A stretch of 64,000 bases of DNA from Woeseia sp. GTDB lineage: Bacteria > Pseudomonadota > Gammaproteobacteria > Steroidobacterales > Woeseiaceae. The position numbers and the translations under genes were made by a program. Numbering within the stretch: the stretch's first letter is position 1; each line of letters starts with the position of its first letter. Below, in pieces: positions 35,231 through 44,143 of the stretch. The notes below the pieces were generated by a model that had not been told where the DNA came from, searched no databases, and saw nothing but the letters and a program-made list of their open reading frames with translations. Location: positions 1,054,001 to 1,118,000 of the forward strand of contig JAJFKW010000001.1 in assembly GCA_021773015.1 (NCBI GenBank). Reading direction: 5' to 3'.

Positions 35231-36327
35231 TGCGCCCTGTTCGCATTTTCGCCATCATGAGAAAAGAGTTGTTACAACTCAAGCGAGATCGAATTTCCCT
35301 GGCGATGATTGTCGGAATCCCGATCATGCAAATACTCTTATTTGGTTACGCTATCAACATGGATGTGCGTAATCTGCGCGCTGCCGTTGCCGATCAGGCG
35401 AATACGCATTCATCCAGACAATTCGTTGCCAGCTTGGCGCAAACGCAAATCCTTGTCATTGAGAAAGCGGTCGCAACGCCGCAGCAATTACAAGACCTGC
35501 TGCGCGCTGGGCAAATTTCTGTTGGCGTGCATCTACCCTTTGATTTTGACCGGAGAGTATTAGACAAACACCGTGCGGCTGCACACCTTTTGGTCGACGG
35601 CTCCGATCCCACAATTTTGGGTGTCGCAAATCAGCTGGTGAATGTGCCGCTTGGCGCGATGCCGGCAGCCCAAGGGCTTAGCAATGTAAGAAATATCGAA
35701 GTGCGCCCATTTTATAACCCGGAACGACGAACGGCAGTCAATGTGGTCCCTGGGCTTGTCGGTGTCATCCTGACATTGACGATGATGATGTTTACCGCTG
35801 TTGCGATCGTTCGCGAACGCGAGCGCGGCAACCTTGAACTCTTAATAAATACACCCATCAGCACCGCTCAACTCATGATTGGAAAAGTCTTACCTTACAT
35901 TGCAATTGGCTTGATTCAACTCGCGTTGGCGATCGCGGTAGGCAGAACTCTGTTTCAAGTTCCAGTACACGGCAGCATGCTTGAACTGTACGTTGCAGCA
36001 TCGGTTTTCATTGCCGCCAACCTTTCCCTTGGATTGTTTGTGTCAACCGTTGCGAAAACACAGTTTCAGGCGATGCAGGTAACATTTTTTGTGCTGTTGC
36101 CATCGATCTTGCTCTCGGGATTCGTATTTCCCTTTGATGGTATGCCAGACATCGCGCGGTGGCTCGGGGAGGCCCTTCCAATTACACATTTCATTCGCAT
36201 AACTCGTGGCATTATGCTCAAAGGAGCCAGCATCTCCGAGTTGAGCCACGAAATACTTGCATTGCTGGCTTTTACGACAATTGCAATGTCCGCCGCTGTC
36301 TTAAGATTTTCACGCCGACTCGACTAA
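35230..36327 (+). CDS. ABC-2 exporter permease
   Basis: The 365 residues have an N-terminal membrane segment, a long extracytoplasmic domain (about residues 45-170) and five further membrane helices. GLVGVILTLTMMMFTAVAIVRERERGNLELLINTPI is the ABC-2 core, as in YbhS/YbhR. Only one permease is encoded, so the exporter would be a homodimer, whereas E. coli has two. The start codon overlaps the ATPase stop. Confidence 0.9.
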   Translation: MRPVRIFAIMRKELLQLKRDRISLAMIVGIPIMQILLFGYAINMDVRNLRAAVADQANTHSSRQFVASLAQTQILVIEKAVATPQQLQDLLRAGQISVGVHLPFDFDRRVLDKHRAAAHLLVDGSDPTILGVANQLVNVPLGAMPAAQGLSNVRNIEVRPFYNPERRTAVNVVPGLVGVILTLTMMMFTAVAIVRERERGNLELLINTPISTAQLMIGKVLPYIAIGLIQLALAIAVGRTLFQVPVHGSMLELYVAASVFIAANLSLGLFVSTVAKTQFQAMQVTFFVLLPSILLSGFVFPFDGMPDIARWLGEALPITHFIRITRGIMLKGASISELSHEILALLAFTTIAMSAAVLRFSRRLD

Positions 36328-36373
36328 CACTGGCGCGCGGATGAGTTAAGATTGGACTGTGGACAAGGACATA

Positions 36374-36988
36374 ATGAAAAACACAACCGTCTATGTCGTC
36401 GATGACGATCAAGCCATTCGGCATGCCATGGGGTTGCTGTTGAAGTCGGTCGATCTTGACTGTGAATCCTTTGCTTCGGCAGACGAATTCCTTGAACGAC
36501 ACCACGCCGAAGACTGCGGCTGTTTGGTGCTGGATATTCGTATGCCCGGAATGGGTGGTTTAGAATTGCAGCAGAGGTTGCTTGAACAAGATAGTCCTCT
36601 ACAGATTATTTTCATCACCGGCCACGGCGATATTCCAATGGCGGTCGAAGCTATCCAAAATGGCGCCGTCGACTTCATACAGAAACCATTTCGCGATCAG
36701 GAATTGCTCGACAGAATATCGGCCGCATTGGAAACAGCGGAAATACGCCAGTCTATGTTGGCAAAAAAAGCGCAGGTGCAGAGTCGCATCGATTCATTAA
36801 CTAAACGCGAGAATGAGGTACTAAGCCTCGTCGTTACCGGCAAGCCGAACAAGATCGTTGCGCATGAATTAGGTGTTAGCCAACGCACCGTCGAAATTCA
36901 CCGTGCCCGTGTCATGGAGAAAATGCGGGCGAAGTCGCTTGCCGCGTTGGTCAAAATGCATATGGTAGTGGCTAACGAGCCAAAGTAG
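36374..36988 (+). CDS. FixJ-type two-component response regulator
   Basis: ATG 36374 (MKNTTVYVVDDD) is preceded by AAGGA; the frame also reads from a GTG at 36359. The 204 residues have a receiver domain with Asp54 as phosphoacceptor (LVLDIRMPGM) and Lys103 (FIQKPF), matching FixJ numbering closely. A LuxR-type DNA-binding domain follows (LTKRENEVLSLVVTGKPNKIVA, ELGVSQRTVEIHRARVMEKM). It lies 46 bases after the ABC permease. The hybrid kinase at 38239 is the likely partner. Confidence 0.92.
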   Translation: MKNTTVYVVDDDQAIRHAMGLLLKSVDLDCESFASADEFLERHHAEDCGCLVLDIRMPGMGGLELQQRLLEQDSPLQIIFITGHGDIPMAVEAIQNGAVDFIQKPFRDQELLDRISAALETAEIRQSMLAKKAQVQSRIDSLTKRENEVLSLVVTGKPNKIVAHELGVSQRTVEIHRARVMEKMRAKSLAALVKMHMVVANEPK

Positions 36989-37117
36989 CTGGCCAACGCA
37001 TCGCGATGCTGATTTTCAGATTAGCGCCAGCTACGACTTGCCATGGTTTCGTATTAGCAATGTATAGAGTTTGCACGCGCAAATTTCGCGCCTTCGCCGA
37101 TCAGTAACGAGTCGCGT

Positions 37118-37143
37118 ATAAGTAGTTACCGATATTTTGTAAG
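37118..37143 (+). promoter_or_regulatory. FixJ-like box upstream of the universal stress gene
   Basis: ATAAGTAG at 37118-37125 matches seven of eight bases of the GTAMGTAG element reported for FixJ. It is followed by TTACC (37126-37130) and GTAAG (37139-37143), which form a TTAC/GTAA inverted repeat. The site lies about 100 bases before the stress protein start and 130 after the FixJ-type regulator gene. It is suggestive only. Confidence 0.3.
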
Positions 37144-37227
37144 CATCTCGGCTTATATCCGCGAATCTTCATTGCGTCTACATTGTAACTTCAAGGCAAA
37201 TCTAACCTCGAAGCTTTGGAGAAAGCA

Positions 37228-38190
37228 ATGGAAAAAATTGAGCGAATTCTCTGCGTAGTTGATCCAACAACGAACGTCCATCCGGCGATGCACCGGGCTG
37301 CCTGGTTGGCACGTCACACTGAAGCAGAACTCGATTTAGTCATTTGTTATTACAATCAATATTTGAGTGGCGAGCGATTCTTCGATTCGCCGTCGCTGGA
37401 AAATGCGCGCAAAGAGGTGATTGAACGCAACGAACTTTACCTGGAATCGCTAGCAGAGCCATTGAGAAGCGCGGGATTGCAGGTTCAAACCAACGCGCTG
37501 TGGGATAACCCATTGTCGGCCGGGATTGTGCGCTACGCCGAGAGCAGTGGCGCCGATATTGTCTTCAAGGACACACATCACCACAGCGCGCTAGAACGCG
37601 CTATTTTGAGTAACACAGACTGGGATTTGATCCGTACCTGCCCCGCACCGCTTTGGCTGGTTAAAGCAAGAGACTTCCAAAAGCCGCCAGTATTTATTGC
37701 AGCTATTGATCCAACCCACGCTCACGATAAGCCCGCGACACTCGACGACAACATTCTCGCTACGTGCCAAACACTAGCAACGCGCACCGGCGGAGAAGCA
37801 CATGCGTTTCACTCATATGACCCTAGAATTGCACTAGCAACGTCGACGGCGAATGCCTACATTCCCGCTTCCCTGCCATACGACGAGATCGAGCGCGACA
37901 TGCGTGAGCAGCATGGTCGGCGGTTTGATGAGGTTTTAGACAAATACTCGCTCAATGAAAGTCACAAGCATCTAATCTGTGGGGCGACACATGAGGAGTT
38001 GCCAGATCTTGCACGTGATTTGCCTGCCGATGTGGTCGTAATGGGTGCCATTGCCAGAAACCGGTGGAAACGGTTGTTTATTGGATCGACGGCGGAACGA
38101 ACGCTGGAGCACCTACCCAGCGACTTATTGATCATAAAGCCTGATTGGTTTGGTGCAGCGGCAGATTCCGCGACAGAATCGGCAGCGTAG
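37228..38190 (+). CDS. uspE: Tandem universal stress protein, UspE-like
   Basis: ATG 37228 follows GGAG by six bases (an upstream TTG at 37216 is less likely). The 320 residues form two Usp domains: IERILCVVDPTTNVHPAMHRAAWLAR at the start and VFIAAIDPTHAHDKPATLDD in the second. GADIVFKDTHHHSALERAILSNTDWDLIRTCPAPLWLV is characteristic of UspE. The second domain keeps VMGAIARNRWKRLFIGSTAERTLEHLPSDLL. UspE is a cytoplasmic stress and motility/aggregation factor in E. coli. It lies between the FixJ-type regulator and the convergent kinase. Confidence 0.88.
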   Translation: MEKIERILCVVDPTTNVHPAMHRAAWLARHTEAELDLVICYYNQYLSGERFFDSPSLENARKEVIERNELYLESLAEPLRSAGLQVQTNALWDNPLSAGIVRYAESSGADIVFKDTHHHSALERAILSNTDWDLIRTCPAPLWLVKARDFQKPPVFIAAIDPTHAHDKPATLDDNILATCQTLATRTGGEAHAFHSYDPRIALATSTANAYIPASLPYDEIERDMREQHGRRFDEVLDKYSLNESHKHLICGATHEELPDLARDLPADVVVMGAIARNRWKRLFIGSTAERTLEHLPSDLLIIKPDWFGAAADSATESAA

Positions 38191-38238
38191 ACAGGCATTT
38201 GGATTTGCGCCAAGACGTACGATCTGCGTAACCATGCA

Positions 38239-39813
38239 CTAGGGATCAATTAGCGTCGGCACAATTTGGGTCGAAATCGCGGCAGCTATGTCGTGCAATA
38301 ATTGATTAGGCGATACTGGTTTACGGAGTACGGCACAATTCTGAAGCTGCTGTATTGAGTTGCCGACGACTGATGTATCCCCGGTAATGACGAACGCGGG
38401 AATTTCGCGTCCACATATTTTCCGAATGCAGGCAATCGCCTCCACGCCAGTTGAATCGTCGAGCAAGAAATAATCGGTAACGATCAGGCTTGGCGACCGC
38501 GCCAGTTTTCGCACACTATCGCTTGCCTCGCCAGCCGTCGTTGCCATCGTGACGCGGTACCCTTCTGCAACCAGCAACGCAGTCATCGCTTGAGCTACAG
38601 CAACATCATCCTCAATCAAAATAATGTCTTCAAAATTTGTGCTGGGGTTTGGGTTATCGTGGCTCGATTCAAGCCCCTCTTTTGCGCGGCATTGTTCTGC
38701 CGCCCTTGGCAGCCACAGCGAAAACTCCGAACCTTCGCCTAACGTTGATTTGACATCGACTCGACACCCAAGAAGTTCCGCTAAGCGCTTTACGATCGCC
38801 AGTCCCAGTCCGAACCCTTCAGTTGCTTGACCTGGCGCCCTAATTTGATGAAATGCAACAAAGATATCCTGCAAGTTCTTCGGATCAAGGCCGATACCGG
38901 TATCGATTACCCTAAGCGTAACGCCTAATTCGCTCATCTCACTCTGCAAGTGTACGGCTCCGTCGCTGGTATACCGAATCGCGTTCGCAACTAAGTTTTG
39001 CAAAATTTCCGCAACTAGATTTGGGTCACTCTCCACGATTTCCGCAGCGTCCGATACCAAGAGTTGCAGTCCTTTCTGCGCCGCTTGGCGGCCAAACTCA
39101 TTAACAATATTGTCAAACAGCCTTTTGACGGGAAAAACTTCGATAGTGGGTTCGATAGCGCCGGCGTCAAGACGGCTAATGTCGAGCAGCGAATTGAGCA
39201 GATTAGTCATGGTATCCAGAGACCGCTGCTGACTATCGACTATCTCCAACGTATTTGCGTCACTCGTGGTCCGTCTTAATGCGCCATTGAGTAATGTTAA
39301 AGCCTGAACAGGTTGCCGTAGGTCGTGACTGGCGGCGGCAAGAAACGCCGTGTTCGCCTTGTTTGCCCTTTCCGCTTCTTGACGAGCGGAAATCAGCTCG
39401 CTCTCAATAGCTTTTCGCTCCGTAACATCGCGAATCACACTGGAAACATAAGACCCATTCTCGACCCGCAACGGACTAAGACTGATCTCCACTGCAAACG
39501 TGCTTCCATCTCTGCGTAGCGCGATTAAATCCAGGTCCTTGCCCATTGGACGCACATGAGGGTTTGCAACATAGTAGCCGCGGTGATTTACATGTTTTTT
39601 GCGGGCTTCGGATGGCAACAACATTTCTATCGATTCGCCGACCATTTCATCACGCAAATAGCCGAACATTTTTTCGGTCTGGCTGTTGACGACCACGATT
39701 TTCCCGTCGGCATCAACAATCACCATTGCGTCGGGAGCAGCCTCCAACAAACTCCTAAAAAACGAGTCGGAATAATCGGCTAAGGACTTTTGGGCAGATT
39801 CTGATTCAGACAT
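38239..39813 (-). CDS. PAS-domain hybrid histidine kinase
   Basis: The 524 residues contain a PAS domain (about 16-130; SLLEAAPDAMVIVDADGKIV), a histidine phosphotransfer domain with His163 in ASHDLRQPVQALTLLNGALR, an ATPase domain (LQNLVANAIRYT, DTGIGLD, GFGLGLAIVKRL) and a C-terminal receiver (ILIEDDVAVAQAM, SLIVTDYFLLDD). No membrane segment is visible, so the sensor is cytoplasmic. The HDLRQPVQ box is typical of hybrid kinases paired with FixJ/LuxR-type regulators. It faces the stress protein gene. Confidence 0.9.
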   Translation of the reverse strand: MSESESAQKSLADYSDSFFRSLLEAAPDAMVIVDADGKIVVVNSQTEKMFGYLRDEMVGESIEMLLPSEARKKHVNHRGYYVANPHVRPMGKDLDLIALRRDGSTFAVEISLSPLRVENGSYVSSVIRDVTERKAIESELISARQEAERANKANTAFLAAASHDLRQPVQALTLLNGALRRTTSDANTLEIVDSQQRSLDTMTNLLNSLLDISRLDAGAIEPTIEVFPVKRLFDNIVNEFGRQAAQKGLQLLVSDAAEIVESDPNLVAEILQNLVANAIRYTSDGAVHLQSEMSELGVTLRVIDTGIGLDPKNLQDIFVAFHQIRAPGQATEGFGLGLAIVKRLAELLGCRVDVKSTLGEGSEFSLWLPRAAEQCRAKEGLESSHDNPNPSTNFEDIILIEDDVAVAQAMTALLVAEGYRVTMATTAGEASDSVRKLARSPSLIVTDYFLLDDSTGVEAIACIRKICGREIPAFVITGDTSVVGNSIQQLQNCAVLRKPVSPNQLLHDIAAAISTQIVPTLIDP

Positions 39814-39918
39814 TCGTTGCTATGCAATTTGCCGCTATCGCTCCATCATGACGAATAATAACAATACCGCAGGACATTGGATTCAGCCATCCGCATCAGT
39901 ACGTAGCGATCATTACTT

Positions 39919-40734
39919 TCAAAAGGCCCTACTGATCATGCGGACAGAGGCTACCAGCAAAAATACACCGAAAACCAAATTCAAACGACGCTGAGTCATG
40001 CTATGCGCAAGTTTTGCACCTAATGGCGCGGCAAAAAATGTCATAGGTGCGATAATAGCTAAGCCAATTAGGCTGACAAAGCCTAGCGAAAAAGCGGGCA
40101 AAAATTCATTACTCCAACCGGCGACGATAAATCCGATTGTGCCAGGTACCGCAATGACTAGACCGAAAAGTGCTGCGGTCCCTACCGCCTGATGAATCGG
40201 TTTCCCAAATAATGTCAACGTCAGTACCGAAAACGTTCCACCGCCAATACCCATCATGCTCGAAAAAAATCCGATGGATGTGGGGATGACGCTAACCAGC
40301 GGAGAACGCGGAATTGCCTCGTGCAGGGCTTTATCCTTACCTCCAAATATCATCTTGAGACCAACTAACAACGAAAAAAATGCGAATACACCCGCCAACA
40401 CATTGCTATGAACGTGCGCTGCGAGCCAGGTACCAAGCAGCGCACCGACGAACACGAATATCGCCCAGCGTCGCACCAGCACAAGGTCGACCGCGCCACG
40501 CTTGTGATGCGCAATTGTAGAGGAAATCGATGTTGGAATAATAATTGCCAGCGACGTCGCGACAGCAATATGCATACGAATGGAAGACTCGACTCCAACA
40601 ACAGACAATGCAAGTTCCATCACAGGGACGATCACAATTCCGCCACCTACACCCAACAAACCAGCGAAAATCCCTGCAACACCGCCTGCCAGTAACAGCA
40701 TCACGGCCAGAAAGATTAGATCGTCCACTGTCAA
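39919..40734 (-). CDS. TauE/SafE-family membrane exporter
   Basis: The 271-residue protein has about eight membrane segments. Two copies of the family motif are seen: GIFAGLLGVGGGIVIVPVME in the N-terminal half and SMMGIGGGTFSVLTLTLFG in the second. Members are proposed sulfite, sulfoacetate or other anion exporters. The start is TTG at 40734 or GTG at 40728, just after fghA stops. It is the last gene of the fabA-fabB-fghA set. The substrate is unknown. Confidence 0.87.
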   Translation of the reverse strand: MTVDDLIFLAVMLLLAGGVAGIFAGLLGVGGGIVIVPVMELALSVVGVESSIRMHIAVATSLAIIIPTSISSTIAHHKRGAVDLVLVRRWAIFVFVGALLGTWLAAHVHSNVLAGVFAFFSLLVGLKMIFGGKDKALHEAIPRSPLVSVIPTSIGFFSSMMGIGGGTFSVLTLTLFGKPIHQAVGTAALFGLVIAVPGTIGFIVAGWSNEFLPAFSLGFVSLIGLAIIAPMTFFAAPLGAKLAHSMTQRRLNLVFGVFLLVASVRMISRAF

Positions 40735-40740
40735 GAAATA

Positions 40741-41586
40741 CTATTTTTCGAGAATTTCGGCGTGAAATCGCAAATGATCATCCATAAAACTCGAGATAAA
40801 GTAGTAGCTATGGTCGTAGCCAATTTGTCTTCGCATTTCGAGTTCGATGCCACGAGCTGCACAGGCCTCTTCAAGCAATTCTGGGCGCAATTCCTCCGCT
40901 AAGAATTGATCGTCTAAACCTTGATCGACCAAAAATCGATTCCTCGGTAGCTTAGTAATATTATTTGCCAATGCAACTGCATCGTATTCCTGCCACGTTG
41001 CCTTGTCATTACCAAGATAATTGCCAAGCGCCTTCTGTCCCCACGGACAGTTGATCGGGCTGCAAATTGGCGCGAATGCAGAAATCGAGGCAAACATGTC
41101 TGGGTTTTTCATGCCGATGGTTAGCGCACCGTGGCCGCCCATAGAATGTCCGCTAATACCCATGCGGTCGCTATCTGCCGGAAAGTTTTCAAAGAGAACT
41201 GCAGTCAATTCCTGTGTTACGTAGTCGTACATGTTGTAGTGCTTGTTCCATGGCGTCTCGGTTGCATTGAGATAAAACCCGGCACCCAATCCAAAATCGT
41301 AGGCGCCATCCGGATCGTCGGGCACACCTTCGCCGCGCGGACTCGTGTCTGGCGTGATCAACATCAGGCCGAGTTCCGCCGCGGTACGCTGAGCGCCGGA
41401 CTTAACCATAAAATTCTCTTCAGTGCAGGTAAGTCCCGACAAGAACATCAGCACAGGTACTTTTTCTAGGGCCGCCTGCGGCGGCACAAAAACTGAAAAC
41501 CCCATCGCGCAATGATTGGCATCGGATGCGTGCCTATAGAAACCTACCTTGCCGCCAAATGTCGTGTGCTCTGAAACGATTTCCAA
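40741..41586 (-). CDS. fghA: S-formylglutathione hydrolase
   Basis: This 281-residue esterase-D-type enzyme starts with TTG at 41586 (MEIVSEHTTFGG), six bases after the fabB stop; the first residues align with E. coli FrmB. The nucleophile is Ser148 in GISGHSMGGHGAL, and MFLSGLTCTEENF is the conserved oxyanion region. FDHSYYFI-type C-terminal residues (GYDHSYYFISSF) supply the catalytic histidine. It completes glutathione-dependent formaldehyde oxidation, giving formate. The dehydrogenase partner is not in the window. Confidence 0.93.
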   Translation of the reverse strand: MEIVSEHTTFGGKVGFYRHASDANHCAMGFSVFVPPQAALEKVPVLMFLSGLTCTEENFMVKSGAQRTAAELGLMLITPDTSPRGEGVPDDPDGAYDFGLGAGFYLNATETPWNKHYNMYDYVTQELTAVLFENFPADSDRMGISGHSMGGHGALTIGMKNPDMFASISAFAPICSPINCPWGQKALGNYLGNDKATWQEYDAVALANNITKLPRNRFLVDQGLDDQFLAEELRPELLEEACAARGIELEMRRQIGYDHSYYFISSFMDDHLRFHAEILEK

Positions 41587-41592
41587 GTTATA

Positions 41593-42810
41593 TTAATCCG
41601 CAAGTCGCTGCATAATCAGCGTTGCATTAGTGCCGCCAAAACCGAAACTATTAGACATCGCGGTGTTGATGCCAGCGTTATCTACGCAAGCGGTTACCAA
41701 CGGCATACCTTCGGCCCCGGGGTCGAGATCGACCACGTTAATAGACGGCGCAATGAAGTCATTTTCCAGCATTAACAGACAATGTATTGCCTCGTTGACA
41801 CCGGTAGCGCCAAGTGAATGCCCACAAAGCGACTTACTGGAAGAAAATCGCGGAATGTCTGCACCGAATACCTCACGCATGGCCTCCAGTTCCTGCGTAT
41901 CTCCCACCGGTGTGCTTGTGCCGTGTGTGTTGACGTAATCAATCGGTGCATTGACCGTTGATCGTGCTTGTTGCATACAACGCACTGCACCCTCACCCGA
42001 TGGCGCGACCATGTCATAGCCATCCGATGTCGCACCGTAGCCGACGATTTCAGCGTAAATGTTCGCACCGCGCGCTTTGGCGTGCTCCAGCTCTTCAACG
42101 ACGACCATGCCACCACCCGCTGCGATCACAAATCCATCGCGATTCACATCGTAAGTGCGTGACGCGACTTCAGGTGTGTTGTTATATTTGCTGGACAGAG
42201 CGCCCATCGCATCGAAAAGACAAGCTAGTGTCCAGTCTTCTTCCTCTCCACCGCCTGCGAATACGATGTCTTGTTTTCCTAATTGTATTTGTTCCAGAGC
42301 AGCGCCGATACAATGTGCACTCGTCGCACAAGCAGAAGTTATCGAATAGTTAATACCCTTGATCTTAAACGGTGTTGCCAAACATGCGGACACCGTGCTA
42401 CCCATTGTCCGTGGAACGCGATAAGGTCCGATTCGTTTAACGCCGCGCTCACGAACGATGTCGGCACTCTCACGAATATTTGCGCTCGACGCGCCGCCTG
42501 AGCCCGCAATAAGTCCGGTTCGGATATTGGAAACGTCGCCAGCGTCCAATCCCGCATCGTCAATTGCCTGTTGCATGGCGATGTAGGAATACGCAGCGGC
42601 ATCGCCCATGAAGCGGCGGACCTTGCGGTCGATAAAATCGGCAATGTCGATATCAACACTGCCGCTGATCTGGCTTCGCATGCCCATCTCTTTATAGATT
42701 TCGTTTGCACGAATACCAGAGCGACCAGCTCGCAATGACTCAAGCACTTCTGCCTTGGAATTGCCCAGACAGGAAACTACGCCGAGACCGGTAATGACTG
42801 CACGTCGCAT
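41593..42810 (-). CDS. fabB: 3-oxoacyl-[ACP] synthase I
   Basis: The 405 residues show the condensing-enzyme triad: Cys161 in [14 protein letters not shown], histidine in [11 protein letters not shown] and histidine in GHSLGATG. Length and sequence fit FabB rather than FabF, and it directly follows fabA (8 bases). FabB elongates the cis-decenoyl-ACP made by FabA, so the pair produces unsaturated fatty acids. Confidence 0.95.
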   Translation of the reverse strand: MRRAVITGLGVVSCLGNSKAEVLESLRAGRSGIRANEIYKEMGMRSQISGSVDIDIADFIDRKVRRFMGDAAAYSYIAMQQAIDDAGLDAGDVSNIRTGLIAGSGGASSANIRESADIVRERGVKRIGPYRVPRTMGSTVSACLATPFKIKGINYSITSACATSAHCIGAALEQIQLGKQDIVFAGGGEEEDWTLACLFDAMGALSSKYNNTPEVASRTYDVNRDGFVIAAGGGMVVVEELEHAKARGANIYAEIVGYGATSDGYDMVAPSGEGAVRCMQQARSTVNAPIDYVNTHGTSTPVGDTQELEAMREVFGADIPRFSSSKSLCGHSLGATGVNEAIHCLLMLENDFIAPSINVVDLDPGAEGMPLVTACVDNAGINTAMSNSFGFGGTNATLIMQRLAD

Positions 42811-42818
42811 ATCCGCCC

Positions 42819-43379
42819 CTAAAAATTATCAGTTGATGTAAACAATCCCACTCTGAGATCTTCAGCTGTATATATTTCCCGGCCATCGACTGACATCGTT
42901 CCATCTGCAATTGCCAAATTCAGCTTGCGCGTAATCATACGTTTGAACTGCAGATGAAAACTTACCAGCTTTGAGGTAGGCAGAACCTGGCCGGTAAATT
43001 TTACCTTGCCAACCCCTAACGCACGACCGCGACCGCGTAGTCCGGACCAAACCAAGAAAAACCCAACCAACTGCCACATGGCATCTAACCCGAGACAACC
43101 GGGCATTACTGGATCACCGTCGAAATGGCATTTAAAAAACCAGAGGTCCGGATTGATATCCAGCTCCGCTTTTATTTCGCCCTTTCCAAAACTGCCGCCG
43201 TCCGCAGTGATAAGCGATATGCGATCCGTCATCAACATGTTCGGTAACGGCAATTTCGCGCTATCGGCATGGAACAGTTCGCCACGAGCACATTGAATCA
43301 AATCATCATAGCCGTAGGCATTTTTTCGCTCGGATGGCGATCCGTTATCTGTTGTACTTTTATTATTATTGTCAGTCAT
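42819..43379 (-). CDS. fabA: 3-hydroxydecanoyl-[ACP] dehydratase/isomerase
   Basis: The 186 residues include the active-site His85 in [11 protein letters not shown] and Asp99 in GLDAMWQ; both are offset by 15 from E. coli FabA (His70, Asp84), matching a 15-residue longer N-terminus rich in Asn, Ser and Lys. It dehydrates 3-hydroxydecanoyl-ACP and isomerises it to the cis-3 form. First gene of the fabA-fabB-fghA-tauE set. Confidence 0.95.
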   Translation of the reverse strand: MTDNNNKSTTDNGSPSERKNAYGYDDLIQCARGELFHADSAKLPLPNMLMTDRISLITADGGSFGKGEIKAELDINPDLWFFKCHFDGDPVMPGCLGLDAMWQLVGFFLVWSGLRGRGRALGVGKVKFTGQVLPTSKLVSFHLQFKRMITRKLNLAIADGTMSVDGREIYTAEDLRVGLFTSTDNF

Positions 43380-43476
43380 AGTCTTTTTGGTTGTTGCAGC
43401 GCAGCGTAAATTGCACGGCCACTTGGGGGACGCATATCTTACCGGATGCGCCGCATCCAGAGTAGAGGTCAGACAA

Positions 43477-43935
43477 CTACTTGAAGGGCAACGCGGTGTC
43501 GGCTTTGATTTCCTTTAAGACGATGTTCGAGCGTACTTGCGAGACGCCGGGCAATCGAAATATGAAGTCGTCCAAAAAAGCGTTGTAAGCGTCCATGTCT
43601 TCGACGACGACCCGAAGATGAAAATCGGCTTCACCACTGGTGGCAAAGCACTCAAGAACTTCCGAATGACGCCCGACTTCGCGAACAAAGTTCTCAACGT
43701 TCTTTTCCTCATGCCGCGCAAGCGACACCAAAGTCATCGATGAAAGACCAAAGCCGGCTTTTTTAGGATTTACCATAACGGCATAGCGGTCGATTACGCC
43801 ACGCTCCTCCAGGCTGCGCACCCGGCGCCACGCAGCCGAACTCGATATCCCGACCCGCTGCGCGAGCTGCTGCATGCTAAGGCGACTGTCTCGCTGCAAT
43901 TCGCGCAGCAGTAATTGATCTTTACGTTCGAGCAT
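43477..43935 (-). CDS. Lrp/AsnC-family transcriptional regulator
   Basis: This 152-residue protein has an N-terminal helix-turn-helix ([20 protein letters not shown] then [20 protein letters not shown]) and a RAM-type ligand domain. It is divergent from the oxidoreductase gene and probably controls it in response to an amino acid. The first 208 upstream bases contain ATTATC and GATAAT as matching inverted arms (about 43984-44020), a possible but unproven binding region. Confidence 0.9.
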   Translation of the reverse strand: MLERKDQLLLRELQRDSRLSMQQLAQRVGISSSAAWRRVRSLEERGVIDRYAVMVNPKKAGFGLSSMTLVSLARHEEKNVENFVREVGRHSEVLECFATSGEADFHLRVVVEDMDAYNAFLDDFIFRLPGVSQVRSNIVLKEIKADTALPFK

Positions 43936-44143
43936 TTTCAGTTACCCATCACGATCATGTCGCGGGCATCTACCCGTTCGAGCATTATCGATCAGCAAGC
44001 GTAGACAATTCATGATAATTTACCATTTTTTTACAATAAACGGGCTATACCTTTCAAATTCTGCCATATTATGGATCAATTTGGTAACTCATTTCGCGCC
44101 GCTTCTGTCACGATACGAGACTTCCCAATCCAGAGACTTGCTA

